Positions 7,587 to 17,063 of a stretch of 18,049 bases of DNA are shown here, one piece after another. The position numbers and the translations under genes are program-made. Below the pieces are notes generated by a model that was not told the DNA's origin, ran no database searches, and saw nothing but the letters and a program-made list of their open reading frames with translations. Positions within the stretch are counted from its first letter, which is position 1. Each line of letters begins with the position of its first letter. Origin of the DNA: Candidatus Acidiferrales bacterium (GTDB taxonomy: Bacteria > Acidobacteriota > Terriglobia > Acidiferrales > UBA7541); assembly GCA_955651735.1 (NCBI GenBank), contig CATPAM010000203.1, positions 1 through 18,049 of the forward strand. The letters run 5' to 3'.

Positions 7587-9077
7587 TCAATTCTTATAAC
7601 CAATTGTCCGCAGCGCCGGATAAAGCTTTCGATACTCCTCGTATCTTCGATTCATCAATTCCACGTTCTTCCTTATCGGTTCCACCCGTTTCGCCACATG
7701 CACCGCCGTTCCGCACGCCGCTTCCACTGATCGCCACACCCCCGCTCCCACACCGGCCAGCAGCGCCGCACCGTAAGCAGCTCCCTCCTCGGCAGCAACT
7801 AGGTCCACCGTCATCCCGTAAATATCCGACTGTATCTGCTGCCACAAGGAGCTCCGCGCTCCGCCCCCTCCAAGCCGGATCGACTTCACCGGCACGCTTA
7901 GTTCGCGAAAAATCGTAAGCGTATCCCGCAAACTAAACGCCACGCCCTCCAGAATCGCGCGAATCACATGCGCCCGCGTGTGCTGCGCCGTAAGCCCAAC
8001 CAACGCCCCGCGCGCGTTGGGATCAAGATGCGGCGTGCGCTCCCCCATCAAGTACGGCGCCCAAAGCAACCCGTCCGCGCTGGCCGGCACCTTCGCGGCC
8101 TCCTTCATCAAACCATCGTAAGATGCGCCCCCGCCGAACTGATCGCGAAACCACCGCAAAGACAGTCCCGCCCCCTGCGTTACGCCCATCACATGCCAGC
8201 GCCCAGGAATCGCGTGACAAAACGTATGAATTCGACCCTTCGGCTCAACCACCGGACTGCTGGTCGCCGCAAACACCACGCCCGAAGTCCCGATCGTCGC
8301 GCTGACGTTCCCAGGCTCCACAATTCCCATTCCCACCGCGCCCGCCGCTTGATCACCCGCGCCCGCAACCACCGGCGTGCCCTCGCGCAGACCACTCGCT
8401 TCCGCGCCTTCCTTCGACATGCGCCCGCTGGTCTCCGGCGACTCGAAAACCTCCGGCAAAATCTCCGCCTTCAAATCCGACGCTTTCAACATTTCCACAG
8501 ACCAGCGCCGGTTCACCACATCAAACAACAGCGTCCCAGAAGCGTCCGCCACATCCGTAGCCCGCGTCCCCGTCAACTTGAACCGCACATAGTCCTTCGG
8601 CAGCATGATGGAGCGCACGCGCGACCAAATCTCCGGCTCATGCGCGCGCACCCACCAAATCTTCGGCAGCGTAAACCCAGTCAGTGCCGGATTCGCTGTC
8701 AGCTCAATCAGCCGTTTCGCGCCAACCCGTGCCGTTATCGCCCGGCACTCTTCCTCCGTCCGCTGGTCGCACCAAATCAGGGCCGGCCGCAACACTTCCC
8801 CCGCCGCGTCCAACAGCACCAAGCCGTGCATTTGCCCGCTTAGCCCGACGGCGGAAACCTCAGCTCCCGTTGCGCCCGCCTCGGTCAAACATTCTGCAAC
8901 AGCGACGCAAGTCGCTCGCCACCAATCGCGAGGATCCTGCTCCGCCCATCCCAGCTCTGGAGACGCCATCGGCACGTGTTCCGCCGTGGCTGCGCCCCAC
9001 ACGCGCCCCGCTTCGTCAAGCAGCACGGCCCGCGTTCCCCCGGTTCCGACGTCGATTCCCAAAAGTTTAGTCGCCAT
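7587..9077 (-). CDS. xylB: Xylulokinase, FGGY family
   Basis: It phosphorylates D-xylulose to D-xylulose-5-phosphate using ATP, feeding the pentose phosphate pathway. The 496 aa match the usual length. The FGGY N-domain opens with LLGIDVGTGGTR (5-16), with the phosphate-loop Asp9. The xylulokinase motif SGQMHG is at 80-85, WCDQRT at 102-107, the catalytic base Asp242 in GAGDQAAGAVG, and a C-terminal nucleotide-binding stretch IRLGGGGARSSLWQQI. The ATG at 9077 has GGGGAAG just upstream. No xylose isomerase is nearby. With deoC and an aldehyde dehydrogenase next door, a different pentulose or deoxy-sugar substrate cannot be excluded, although the QMHG motif favours xylulose. It is divergent from lhr over a 125-nt gap. 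Confidence 0.93.
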   Translation of the reverse strand: MATKLLGIDVGTGGTRAVLLDEAGRVWGAATAEHVPMASPELGWAEQDPRDWWRATCVAVAECLTEAGATGAEVSAVGLSGQMHGLVLLDAAGEVLRPALIWCDQRTEEECRAITARVGAKRLIELTANPALTGFTLPKIWWVRAHEPEIWSRVRSIMLPKDYVRFKLTGTRATDVADASGTLLFDVVNRRWSVEMLKASDLKAEILPEVFESPETSGRMSKEGAEASGLREGTPVVAGAGDQAAGAVGMGIVEPGNVSATIGTSGVVFAATSSPVVEPKGRIHTFCHAIPGRWHVMGVTQGAGLSLRWFRDQFGGGASYDGLMKEAAKVPASADGLLWAPYLMGERTPHLDPNARGALVGLTAQHTRAHVIRAILEGVAFSLRDTLTIFRELSVPVKSIRLGGGGARSSLWQQIQSDIYGMTVDLVAAEEGAAYGAALLAGVGAGVWRSVEAACGTAVHVAKRVEPIRKNVELMNRRYEEYRKLYPALRTIGYKN

Positions 9078-9116
9078 TCTTCCCCGTTTCCCTCATCTAA
9101 TAAACGTGGCCGCGCG

Positions 9117-9145
9117 ATTCTATTCCTCGGGGACTGCAAAACCAA
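9117..9145 (-). promoter_or_regulatory. Putative xylB promoter
   Basis: On the minus strand TTGGTT (9145-9140) and TAGAAT (9122-9117) are separated by 17 nt. The -10 matches 5 of 6 consensus bases and the -35 only 3 of 6. The predicted start near 9110 would leave a leader of about 33 nt. Confidence 0.35.
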
Positions 9146-9184
9146 CCGGCCAATCCCCCGAAAGCAAGAGATCCTGCAATCGTT

Positions 9185-9190
9185 TATAAT
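9185..9190 (+). promoter_or_regulatory. -10 box giving an almost leaderless lhr transcript
   Basis: A perfect TATAAT ends 12 nt before the lhr ATG at 9203. Transcription would begin near 9197, about 6 nt before the start codon, and no Shine-Dalgarno sequence is present. No good -35 is seen at 16-18 nt spacing. Confidence 0.45.
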
Positions 9191-9202
9191 CGAGTATTCG
9201 CA

Positions 9203-12200
9203 ATGACCACTGCGCGCCCCCAACCTGTTACAACCGGCCTTGAGTGGGCTCATCCGCTCGTCCAGGAATGGTTCGTCCGCCAATTCGGGACCCCAACCGA
9301 GCCGCAGGCGCAGGGCTGGCCGCACATATTATCCGGCAAGACCACGTTGATTTCCGCGCCCACCGGCTCAGGAAAGACCCTCGCTGCATTTCTGATTTGC
9401 ATCGACTCTCTGGTCCGCAAGGCCCTCGTCGGAGATCTGACCGACTGCACCGAGGTCCTCTACGTCTCTCCTCTCAAGGCCCTCAGCAACGACATTCAGA
9501 AAAATCTGGAGACCCCGCTAAGCGAAATCCTGCAACTCGCGGGGGAGCGTGGCCTGCTCATGCCCGAAATCCGCACCGCGGTACGCACCGGCGACACCCT
9601 GGCCCACGAGCGCCGAGCCATGCTCGCCCGCCCTCCGCACATCCTGGTCACCACGCCCGAATCGCTCTACATCCTCCTCACCGCGGCAAAGAGCCGCGAA
9701 ATCCTCAAATCCGTCGATACCGTCATCGTCGATGAAATTCACGCGGTAGCCGACGACAAGCGCGGGGCGCACCTCGCTCTTTCCCTCGAGCGGCTGAACC
9801 AGCTCACCGGCAAGCGCCTCACTCGCATCGGCCTCTCCGCTACGCAAAAGCCAATTGAGACCATTGCGCACTTCTTGACCGGCTCCGACAGCAACGATCC
9901 CGCCGTCGTGCAAATCGGCCATCGTCGCCAAATGGATCTCGCCGTCGAAGTGCCTTCCAGCGAGCTCGGCCCCATCGCCTCCAACGAAATGTGGGGCGAA
10001 ATCTACGATCGCCTCGCGCAGCTCGCCAACCAGCATTCCTCCACGCTCATCTTCGTCAACACCCGCCGCCTGGCCGAGCGCGTCGCTCACAATCTCGCTG
10101 AACGCCTGGGGCGCGACGCCGTAGCCGCGCATCACGGCAGCCTTTCGCGCAAACTGCGCTTCACTGCCGAACGCAAACTCAAGGCCGGGGAGATCCGCGC
10201 CCTGGTCGCCACCGCCTCTCTTGAACTTGGAATTGATATCGGCAGCGTCGACCTCGTCTGCCAAATCGGCTCGCCACGTTCCATCTCCGTAGGTCTCCAG
10301 CGCATCGGTCGCGCAGGCCACTGGCGCGGAGCAATACCGAAAGGCCGCCTCTTCGCCACTACGCGCGACGATCTCATCGAAAACGCCGCGCTCATTCGGG
10401 CCATCCGTCAGGGCGATCTGGACCGCATCGCCATTCCAGACTCCCCGATGGACATCCTCGCCCAGCAAATCGTGGCCATGTGTGCCGCCGAAGACTGGAC
10501 GGAAGACGCTCTGTTTCAATCCGTTCGTCGCGCCTTTCCCTACCGTAACCTTGAGCGCAAGCGTTTCGACGAAATCATTGAGATGCTTTCAGAAGGCATC
10601 GCCAGCCAGCGCGGCCGCTATGGTGCTTACCTGCACCGTGATCGCGTCAACCACGTTCTGCGCGCCCGCCGTGGCGCGCGGCTAGCCGCCATCACCAGTG
10701 GCGGCGCAATCCCCGAAAATGCGCTCTACTCCGTCGTCGCGCAACCTGAAGGCGTCACCGTCGGCACGGTGGACGAAGACTTCGCCGTCGAGAGCCTCGC
10801 CGGCGACATCATCTTGCTCGGAAACACTTCCTGGCGCATCCGTCGTGTCGCGTCCGGCAGCGTGCTCGTCGAGGACGCGCAAGGCGCCGCGCCCACCGTA
10901 CCCTTCTGGCGCGGGGAAGCTCCCGCTCGCACCGACGAGCTATCCGCTCATGTCGCCGACTTGCGCCAGCAAATTAGTTCGCTAGCTCCACGTTCTGTAT
11001 CAGGCTCAGAGAAGCACGATCCCGCCGATTTCGTCGAAGCCGTGAACTGGCTCAGAGCGGAATGCGGTCTGGACCAATCTGGTGCGGAACAGGCCGCCGA
11101 ATACGTCACCTCCGGACGTGCGGTTCTCGGCGCCATTCCCACGCAAACAACCATCATCGCCGAGCGCTTCTTCGACGAAAGCGGCGGCATGCAGCTCATC
11201 ATCCACGCTCCCTTCGGCGCTCGCATCAATAAAGCCTGGGGACTCGCGCTGCGCAAGCGTTTCTGCCGTTCCTTCAATTTCGAGCTGCAAGCCGCCGCCA
11301 CCGACAATGGCCTGAATATTTCTCTAAGCGAGCAACATAGTTTTCCACTTGCCGACGTTTTCCATTTCCTCCATCCAAATTCCGTGCAACACGTTCTCGA
11401 ACAGGCCGTGCTGCCCTCGCCACTGTTCACCACTCGCTGGCGTTGGGATGCCGGCCGCTCTCTCGCGCTTCTCCGTTTTCGCGGCGGAAAGAAAGTCCCG
11501 CCCAACATTCAGCGCATGCGCGCCGATGATTTGCTCGCTGCCGTTTTTCCCGAGGCGCTGGCCTGTCCGGAAAATCTCGAAGGCGAAATTGCACTGTCCG
11601 ATCACCCGCTGATTCGCGAAACCATGAAAGACGTGCTCACAGAAGCCCTCGACATCGAGGGGCTCCAGCGCGTGTTGACCGACATGGCCGAAGGGCGCAT
11701 CCGCTGCCTCGCCGTCGACACTCCGGTGCCTTCGCAGTTTTCCCACGAAATCCTGAACGCCAACCCGTACGCTTACCTCGACGATGCCCCGCTCGAAGAG
11801 CGCCGCGCCCGCGCCGTCGAAATGCGCCGCGTTCTCCCCGAAACGGTTTTGTCCGAGATCGGCCGCCTCGACCCCACTGCCATCGCCGCCGTGCGCGACG
11901 ACGCATGGCCAGACGTCCGCGATGCCGAAGAACTCCACGACGCGCTGCTCTCACTAATTGCGCTGCCGGTTCCCGCGACCGATGCGGTGCAATCCACTAA
12001 AAGCTTGCAAACAAAATTGCAGGAATCTGCGCCGCAATGGGCTTCACATTTTGAAGAGCTCGCGGCGGAGCGCCGTGCAGGCCGCGCGCAATACAAGGGC
12101 GCAACTTACTGGGTCGTTGCAGAGCGCGCCGATGCCTTTCGCCAAATTTTCCCGTCTGCAATTTTCGACATTCCGCTACCAGAGCTGCCCTCCGTCGACA

Positions 12201-13525
12201 CGTCCCAGGAAGACGCACAGCTCGCGATGGTCACCGGCTGGACGACGCATAGCGGACCTGTTTCCGTGTCGCAGCTAGCCGGCGTCCTGGGCATCCCAGC
12301 ATCCGACGTAGACAGAGCGCTGCTTCGTCTCGAGACCAGCGGTGTCATCCTCCGCGGAAAATTCACCAATCCCGCCAGTAACGAAATGGAATGGTGCGAG
12401 CGCCGCCTCCTGGCCCGCATCCATCGCCTCACCCTCGGTCGACTCCGAAAGCAAGTCGAATCGGTAACTCCGGCGCAGTTCATGAACTGGCTGTTTCGCT
12501 GGCAGCACATCGCGCCAAGCACTCAATTGCTCGGCGAGCGCGGCCTGCTCGAAGGACTGCGTCAATTGCAAGGCTTCGAAGCGCCTGCAAACTCTTGGGA
12601 ACGCCAAATCCTCGCGCGCCGTATTGCCAACTACGACGCCAAGGACCTCGACCATCTCTGCCTCACCGGCGCGGTAGGCTGGGGACGTCTTTCACCGCAT
12701 CCCGCAACACTAGAATTACCGACAGATGGAAAGCGCCGCGTCGTACCCAGCAGCGTGGCGCCAATCACTTTCTTCGCCCGCGACGAATCCGAGTGGATGA
12801 TCCCCCGCAGAGAAGCCGGCGACGCCGAGGCTTCCAATTTGAGCCCCGACGCTGTAGCCATCCTGCAGTTCCTGCGACAGCGCGGCGCTTCCTTTTTCTC
12901 CGATATCGTGCGCGGTACGGGCAGTCTGAAGTCGGAAGTAGAAACCGCTCTCTGGGAATTGGTCGCTGCGGGCCTACTCACCGCCGATGGTTTCGACAAT
13001 TTGCGCGCACTCATTGACCCCAAGCGCCGCTCCGGTCACGGCAGCGGCCGTTCGGCGCGACCGCGCCACAGCGCCGGCCGCTGGTCGCTGCTCTACTGCG
13101 GCGATGCTACCGATCGCAACATCGCCCTCGAAGCAATCTGCTGGATGCTTCTCCGCCGCTACGGCATCGTCTTTCGCGAAGTACTCACCCGCGAGTCGAT
13201 CCTGCCAAAATGGCGCGAGGTCCTGATCACCCTCCGCCGCCTCGAAGACCGTGGCGAAATCCGCGGCGGCCGCTTCGTCAGCGGCTTTCTCGGAGAGCAG
13301 TTCGCTCTGCCCGTTGCGGTGGAATCTCTCCGCGCCATGCGCAAGCAGCAGCCTTCCGGCGAACCCGTCACTGTTTCTGCCGCCGATCCCTTGAATTTAG
13401 TCGGAATCCTGGTCCCCGGCGACCGCGTCGCCTCCAACTCCGGCAAGTTCGTCTCCTTCCGCGACGGCGTTGCTCTCCCGCAAGAAGAGCGACCCGCCAT
13501 CATTCCCATTTCCGCCGCACGCTAA
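9203..13525 (+). CDS. lhr: Large helicase-related protein, Lhr (full-length, superfamily 2)
   Basis: This 1440-aa ATP-dependent 3'-5' nucleic-acid helicase is linked to DNA repair in the families studied. The motor domain shows motif I APTGSGKT (52-59), motif II DEIH (177-180), SAT (212-214), FVNTRR (284-289) and motif VI QRIGRAGH (366-373). Winged-helix and Lhr-core regions follow to about residue 860. The remaining roughly 580 residues form the C-terminal extension found in E. coli-type Lhr (1538 aa) but absent from Lhr-core proteins. In E. coli this extension has been reported to have uracil-DNA glycosylase activity; whether that applies here cannot be told from sequence alone. The ATG at 9203 is supported by the TATAAT box just upstream. 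It is a single-gene unit, divergent from xylB and convergent with the glycosidase gene, with no nuclease or ligase partner visible. Confidence 0.96.
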   Translation: MTTARPQPVTTGLEWAHPLVQEWFVRQFGTPTEPQAQGWPHILSGKTTLISAPTGSGKTLAAFLICIDSLVRKALVGDLTDCTEVLYVSPLKALSNDIQKNLETPLSEILQLAGERGLLMPEIRTAVRTGDTLAHERRAMLARPPHILVTTPESLYILLTAAKSREILKSVDTVIVDEIHAVADDKRGAHLALSLERLNQLTGKRLTRIGLSATQKPIETIAHFLTGSDSNDPAVVQIGHRRQMDLAVEVPSSELGPIASNEMWGEIYDRLAQLANQHSSTLIFVNTRRLAERVAHNLAERLGRDAVAAHHGSLSRKLRFTAERKLKAGEIRALVATASLELGIDIGSVDLVCQIGSPRSISVGLQRIGRAGHWRGAIPKGRLFATTRDDLIENAALIRAIRQGDLDRIAIPDSPMDILAQQIVAMCAAEDWTEDALFQSVRRAFPYRNLERKRFDEIIEMLSEGIASQRGRYGAYLHRDRVNHVLRARRGARLAAITSGGAIPENALYSVVAQPEGVTVGTVDEDFAVESLAGDIILLGNTSWRIRRVASGSVLVEDAQGAAPTVPFWRGEAPARTDELSAHVADLRQQISSLAPRSVSGSEKHDPADFVEAVNWLRAECGLDQSGAEQAAEYVTSGRAVLGAIPTQTTIIAERFFDESGGMQLIIHAPFGARINKAWGLALRKRFCRSFNFELQAAATDNGLNISLSEQHSFPLADVFHFLHPNSVQHVLEQAVLPSPLFTTRWRWDAGRSLALLRFRGGKKVPPNIQRMRADDLLAAVFPEALACPENLEGEIALSDHPLIRETMKDVLTEALDIEGLQRVLTDMAEGRIRCLAVDTPVPSQFSHEILNANPYAYLDDAPLEERRARAVEMRRVLPETVLSEIGRLDPTAIAAVRDDAWPDVRDAEELHDALLSLIALPVPATDAVQSTKSLQTKLQESAPQWASHFEELAAERRAGRAQYKGATYWVVAERADAFRQIFPSAIFDIPLPELPSVDTSQEDAQLAMVTGWTTHSGPVSVSQLAGVLGIPASDVDRALLRLETSGVILRGKFTNPASNEMEWCERRLLARIHRLTLGRLRKQVESVTPAQFMNWLFRWQHIAPSTQLLGERGLLEGLRQLQGFEAPANSWERQILARRIANYDAKDLDHLCLTGAVGWGRLSPHPATLELPTDGKRRVVPSSVAPITFFARDESEWMIPRREAGDAEASNLSPDAVAILQFLRQRGASFFSDIVRGTGSLKSEVETALWELVAAGLLTADGFDNLRALIDPKRRSGHGSGRSARPRHSAGRWSLLYCGDATDRNIALEAICWMLLRRYGIVFREVLTRESILPKWREVLITLRRLEDRGEIRGGRFVSGFLGEQFALPVAVESLRAMRKQQPSGEPVTVSAADPLNLVGILVPGDRVASNSGKFVSFRDGVALPQEERPAIIPISAAR

Positions 13526-13532
13526 TCTTCGT

Positions 13533-13591
13533 GTTGTAGGGGCGCGCTTCAGTTTATCCTGAGGTACGAAGGGCGCGTCCCAGTGGGACGC
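13533..13591. repeat. REP-like composite hairpin element between convergent genes
   Basis: The 17-bp unit GTTGTAGGGGCGCGCTT (13533-13549) recurs exactly at 14746-14762. Here GGGGCGCGCT can pair imperfectly with GGCGCGTCCC (13572-13581), enclosing the internal arms CTTCAG and CTGAGG. A separate perfect hairpin, GCGTCCC-AGT-GGGACGC, occupies 13575-13591. The element fills the gap between the lhr stop and the glycosidase stop. It could act as a two-way transcript end, but no T-run follows on either strand. Confidence 0.55.
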
Positions 13592-13602
13592 TCGGCTCAA
13601 TT

Positions 13603-14730
13603 TCACCGTGCTGCCCCACCTCGACCCGTGATCTCCTTGATGAAAGCAGTCTCCTCCGCGCTGTAAGGCGCCCCATCTGTCCGAAATATTTCGTGAAACC
13701 AAATCGCCGGCTCGCGATCCGTATATGGATGCTGCCACGAGTCCCACGGCAAATACGTCTGCGTCTTCCCCGCCACTAACCCCCAATTGATCGCCGCCAC
13801 ATTGTATTTCTTTGCGATCGGAAGCGTGCCCTGGAACGTGCTTCCATTTCCCCGCGCCATATACTCCGTACATAAAATCGGTCGATGGTACTGCTGCAGA
13901 GGGATCACTTTTTTCTCAAACACTTCTGGCTTGTCGTAGCTGTGGAAGGAAATCACGTCCGACATTTCGATCTGAACCCTGGCCCCGGGCCCTAGCTTTT
14001 CCGGAACCGCCCAGTCGTCTTTCCAAACTCCGCTGGTCAACGGTTGCGTCGGATGCGCCGCCCGCGCCCAAGCAAAAGCTCGCGGAAGGAGTGCAATCAC
14101 CAGCTCGTTCTTGTTCTTCGGCTCCAGTTCCGTGTAGCTCCCTCCGTTCCCGTTGTCCGGCTCATTCCAGATGTCCCAGCCGAGCACCCGCTCATCTTTC
14201 GCAAACGCGCCAACCACTCCCTTCACGTAAGCTTCTAGCCGCGGATACTGCGCCGGATCCTGCAGGGCCTTCGCCCCCGGACTCTGCACCCACCCCGAGT
14301 TATGCACGCCCGGACGCGGCACGTGCTGCTTTCCGAGTCGCGGCTCCGGATCCCAACACGAATCCAACAGCACAAACAGCGGCTTGATGTGGTTTTTCGC
14401 AGCAATCTGTAGAAACGTGTCAATGCGCTTCGTGAAGCCCGCCGGATCCTGCTGCCAAAGCAGATCGTGCAAAAACACCCTCATCGTGTTCAGTCCGATC
14501 GCTTCCGCCCATCCCAGTTCCAAATCGATTCGCTTCGCATCAAACGTATCCGCCTGCCACATCTCCAGCTCATTGATCGCGTCCGCAGGAATGTAGTTGC
14601 TGCCCACCAGCCACGCCTGCTTCGCGTACCAATCCGCTGCTTCCTTCTCTGTCCACCGCGCCGACTGAGCCTTTGTTGCTCCGCTTACGGCAAATAGCAG
14701 TAAGAGCGCCAGCAAACTTTTCTTCCACAT
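13603..14730 (-). CDS. Secreted GH5-like (clan GH-A) glycoside hydrolase
   Basis: The 375-aa exported enzyme begins with a signal peptide: MWKK, a hydrophobic core of about 15 residues, and a probable cleavage after TKA (residues 19-21). The mature part is a clan GH-A barrel: NTMRVFLHD (81-89), the acid/base Glu190 in WDIWNEPDN, HSY (263-265) and the nucleophile Glu289 in ILCTEYMARG. This resembles GH5 endo-mannanases and cellulases and proteins annotated as 1,4-beta-xylanases, so the substrate is uncertain. An open frame continues upstream to 15111, but the start is placed at ATG 14730. The GGGAGG ribosome site and the signal peptide both fit there, and the upstream part is antisense-frame sequence over galT. 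It lies 58 nt behind galT, suggesting release of galactose-containing oligosaccharides outside the cell. Confidence 0.88.
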   Translation of the reverse strand: MWKKSLLALLLLFAVSGATKAQSARWTEKEAADWYAKQAWLVGSNYIPADAINELEMWQADTFDAKRIDLELGWAEAIGLNTMRVFLHDLLWQQDPAGFTKRIDTFLQIAAKNHIKPLFVLLDSCWDPEPRLGKQHVPRPGVHNSGWVQSPGAKALQDPAQYPRLEAYVKGVVGAFAKDERVLGWDIWNEPDNGNGGSYTELEPKNKNELVIALLPRAFAWARAAHPTQPLTSGVWKDDWAVPEKLGPGARVQIEMSDVISFHSYDKPEVFEKKVIPLQQYHRPILCTEYMARGNGSTFQGTLPIAKKYNVAAINWGLVAGKTQTYLPWDSWQHPYTDREPAIWFHEIFRTDGAPYSAEETAFIKEITGRGGAAR

Positions 14731-14745
14731 AGTTCCCTCCCCGAC

Positions 14746-14773
14746 GTTGTAGGGGCGCGCTTTAGCGCATCCC
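14746..14773. repeat. REP-like hairpin in the galT-glycosidase gap
   Basis: This is the second exact copy of GTTGTAGGGGCGCGCTT (14746-14762), in the same orientation as the one at 13533. Here GGGGCGCGCT (14752-14761) and AGCGCATCCC (14764-14773) form a 10-bp inverted repeat with two mismatches around TT. It lies 15 nt upstream of the glycosidase ATG and outside its ribosome site. Confidence 0.6.
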
Positions 14774-14788
14774 AGTCTCCCTTTTTCT

Positions 14789-15838
14789 TCACACCCGATC
14801 CAAATGATGAATCTCCGCAACCTCCCGCAACCTCTTCGCCGCGGCCTCCGCGGTAATATCCCGCTGCGGATTCCCCAGCAGCTCATACCCCACCATAAAC
14901 TTCTGCACCTTGGCCGATCGCAAAAGCGGCGGAAAATAATGCGCGTGAAAATGCCACTCCGGATAATCCCGCCCATCCGTGGGCCGCTGATGAAATCCCA
15001 TCGAATACGGAAACGAACTCTCAAACAAATTGTCATAGCGAATCGTGATGCGTCGCAAAATATCCGCGAGCAACTCCGCCTCGCCCCCAGCAAACTCTTC
15101 CATCGATGCAAAATGCCGTTTGCTCATCAACAGCGTTTCGAACGGCCACACCGCCCAAAACGGAATCACCGCCGCAAACCCGTCATTCTCGCAAATCATC
15201 CGCTCGCCTCGCGTCAACTCCATCTGCAAATAATCGCAGAGCAGGCAAGACTTCTTGGCTTCGTGGTATGCCCGAAACGAAGCCAACTCCTTCGTCGGCA
15301 AATCCGGCACCGTCGCGTTCGCCCAAATTTGGCAGTGCGGATGCGGATTGCTTGCCCCCATCAACGCCCCGCGGTTCTCGAAAATCTGCACGTGGCGCAC
15401 CCAATCAATCTCTCCAAGCCGCCGATATTCCGCCGCCCACACGCCAATCACCTCACCGATCACCCCGAGCGACATGCGCGGAATCGTCAGGTCATGCCGC
15501 GGAGAAAAACAGATCACCCGGCAAATCCCCTTCTCCGCGCGCGCCACCAGCAAGCCGCCTTCATCCACTTCGAAGTCCGGCGCATTGGGCAAGAGCGCCG
15601 CATAATCATTGTCGAAAACAAATGTGCTGGTGTACTTCGGATTCCTCGCGCCGGCTGCTCGTTCGTTCCCCGGGCACAAGTAGCAAGTCGGATCGTACTC
15701 TGGCAAGTTCGACGCCGCCGGCTTCTCCACTTTCCCAAGCCACGGCCGCTTCGTTCTATGCGGAGAAACCAACACCCAATCGCGCGTCAGAGGATTCAAC
15801 CTTCGATGTGGTACTTCCTGCAGCAACGAAGCATCCAT
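14789..15838 (-). CDS. galT: Galactose-1-phosphate uridylyltransferase
   Basis: This Leloir pathway enzyme exchanges UMP between UDP-glucose and galactose-1-phosphate. Motifs, numbered from the GTG-start form (349 aa if begun at the ATG used here), are [17 protein letters not shown] near the N-terminus, zinc-site CYLCPGNER (Cys55, Cys58), PRHDL with His118, and the active-site HPHCQ (169-173) with His171 as the UMP-carrying nucleophile. Length and motif order are normal. ATG at 15838 is used; an in-frame GTG at 15847 adds three residues, and neither has a clear Shine-Dalgarno. The gene follows galK after a short gap on the same strand, so re-initiation after galK is likely. No galE is visible in the window. 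Confidence 0.96.
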   Translation of the reverse strand: MDASLLQEVPHRRLNPLTRDWVLVSPHRTKRPWLGKVEKPAASNLPEYDPTCYLCPGNERAAGARNPKYTSTFVFDNDYAALLPNAPDFEVDEGGLLVARAEKGICRVICFSPRHDLTIPRMSLGVIGEVIGVWAAEYRRLGEIDWVRHVQIFENRGALMGASNPHPHCQIWANATVPDLPTKELASFRAYHEAKKSCLLCDYLQMELTRGERMICENDGFAAVIPFWAVWPFETLLMSKRHFASMEEFAGGEAELLADILRRITIRYDNLFESSFPYSMGFHQRPTDGRDYPEWHFHAHYFPPLLRSAKVQKFMVGYELLGNPQRDITAEAAAKRLREVAEIHHLDRV

Positions 15839-15875
15839 ACGTTTCACAAGTCGCGCCGTCTTAGATATGCATTCC

Positions 15876-17063
15876 TCAGCGCGTCACCCCGGGGAGGTTT
15901 TCAGCCGCCGTCTCCACCAACTCCGCTCCCTGCGATGCTTCACATATATAGATGTCCGGACGCAGGCCAATTGCGGATTCGTACTCCGCCGAAACCCGAC
16001 GCTGAAATTCCGCCGCGTGCTCCACGTCCACAAAATTAATCGTGCATCCGCCAAAACCTCCGCCGGTCATTCGCGCGCCATAAACTCCTCTTTGACGCCC
16101 CGCAATCTCCACCATCGCATCCAGCTCCCGGCAACTCACTTCATAATCATCTCGCAAACTCTCATGCGAAGCCGCCATCACCTCGCGCAGCCCCTCCGCT
16201 TTCCCCGCTTCAAAAAGATCCGCCACCTTGAGCACACGCCTATTTTCGGAAATAACGTGCCGGCATCGCCGGTAAAGTGTTTCCGACAGTAAGTTTCGAT
16301 TTTCCAAAAGCTGCTCCAAACTCACGTCCCGCAAACTCCGAATTCCAGGCAACGCCTTGGCCAGCTCTCGCACTGCCTCCTCGCACTGCGCGCGCCGCAC
16401 ATTGTATTCGCTCGCTTGCAGCTTGTGTTTCACCATCGTATTGCAAATCACCAGGCTCACCTTCCGCGGAAGCCTCAGCGAACGATATTCGAGCGACCGG
16501 CAATCAATCAGCAGCGCGTGACCCGTTCGCCCGTGGCACGATACGAACTGATCCATAATTCCCACGCGCGCTCCCACAAATTCGTTTTCCGCTCGTTGGC
16601 ACAGCAACGCCAGCTGGGTGCGGTCAATCGCGTGATTCGCCACCGACAACAACGAATATCCGGTCGACACCTCGATCGCCGCCGACGAGCTCAGCCCCGC
16701 TCCCAGCGGCACATCCCCGGCAATATAAAGGTTCGCGCCACGCAGCCGGTAGCCCGCGCCCAGCAGCGCCCACGCCACGCCCAGCGGATAGTCCGCCCAA
16801 TGCCCCGACCCGCGCGCTCCCAATTCATCCAGGTCCGCTTCGTACGCTTCACTATAATTTTCGGAATAGAGGATCAGTTTGCGGTCATCGCGCGCCGCAA
16901 TCCCCACGCAGCAGGAAAATCCGATCGCCGCCGGCATCACCAAGCCGTCGTTGTAATCGGTGTGCTCCCCAATCAGATTCACGCGCCCCGGTGCCCTGTA
17001 AACGGAAGCACCGGTGCCGAAGCGAGCCTTGAACGATGTCAACAGTTCGTGCCCTTTATTCAT
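15876..17063 (-). CDS. galK: Galactokinase
   Basis: It phosphorylates galactose to galactose-1-phosphate with ATP. The 395-aa GHMP kinase has the galactokinase signature [15 protein letters not shown] (26-40), the ATP-binding loop [11 protein letters not shown] (119-129), the catalytic Asp171 in GIMDQF and the C-terminal motif [14 protein letters not shown] at 17063 is chosen because it gives the family's usual length. An open frame reaches a TTG at 17090 but adds a Cys-rich stretch unlike the family. No clear ribosome site is seen at either. It is the first gene of the apparent galK, galT, glycosidase unit and is divergent from the XRE/shikimate-kinase regulator. A weak -10-like TACACT lies upstream at 17107-17102. 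Confidence 0.96.
   Translation of the reverse strand: MNKGHELLTSFKARFGTGASVYRAPGRVNLIGEHTDYNDGLVMPAAIGFSCCVGIAARDDRKLILYSENYSEAYEADLDELGARGSGHWADYPLGVAWALLGAGYRLRGANLYIAGDVPLGAGLSSSAAIEVSTGYSLLSVANHAIDRTQLALLCQRAENEFVGARVGIMDQFVSCHGRTGHALLIDCRSLEYRSLRLPRKVSLVICNTMVKHKLQASEYNVRRAQCEEAVRELAKALPGIRSLRDVSLEQLLENRNLLSETLYRRCRHVISENRRVLKVADLFEAGKAEGLREVMAASHESLRDDYEVSCRELDAMVEIAGRQRGVYGARMTGGGFGGCTINFVDVEHAAEFQRRVSAEYESAIGLRPDIYICEASQGAELVETAAENLPGVTR

Noticed and set aside
7968..8843. Plus-strand open frame opposite xylB
   Set aside because: Same antisense Arg/Pro/His bias; xylB is well supported on the other strand.
9518..10519. Long minus-strand open frame opposite lhr
   Set aside because: It is a shadow of the conserved helicase motifs on the plus strand and has no family-like motifs of its own.
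13575..13591. Perfect hairpin as a classical Rho-independent terminator
   Set aside because: No T-run follows on either strand; it is listed as part of a REP-like element instead.
14731..15111. In-frame extension of the glycosidase frame by about 127 codons
   Set aside because: It lies largely over galT, is Arg/Trp-rich and low in order, and the signal peptide with a GGGAGG ribosome site marks the start at 14730.
15862..15874. Three-codon mini frame (ATG CAT ATC TAA) between galK and galT
   Set aside because: The purine stretch is only about one base from its ATG, and a frame this short is easily due to chance.
14804..16039. Long plus-strand open frame opposite galT and galK
   Set aside because: Arg/His/Pro-rich translation typical of the antisense frame of a GC-rich gene; both opposite genes are clear family members.
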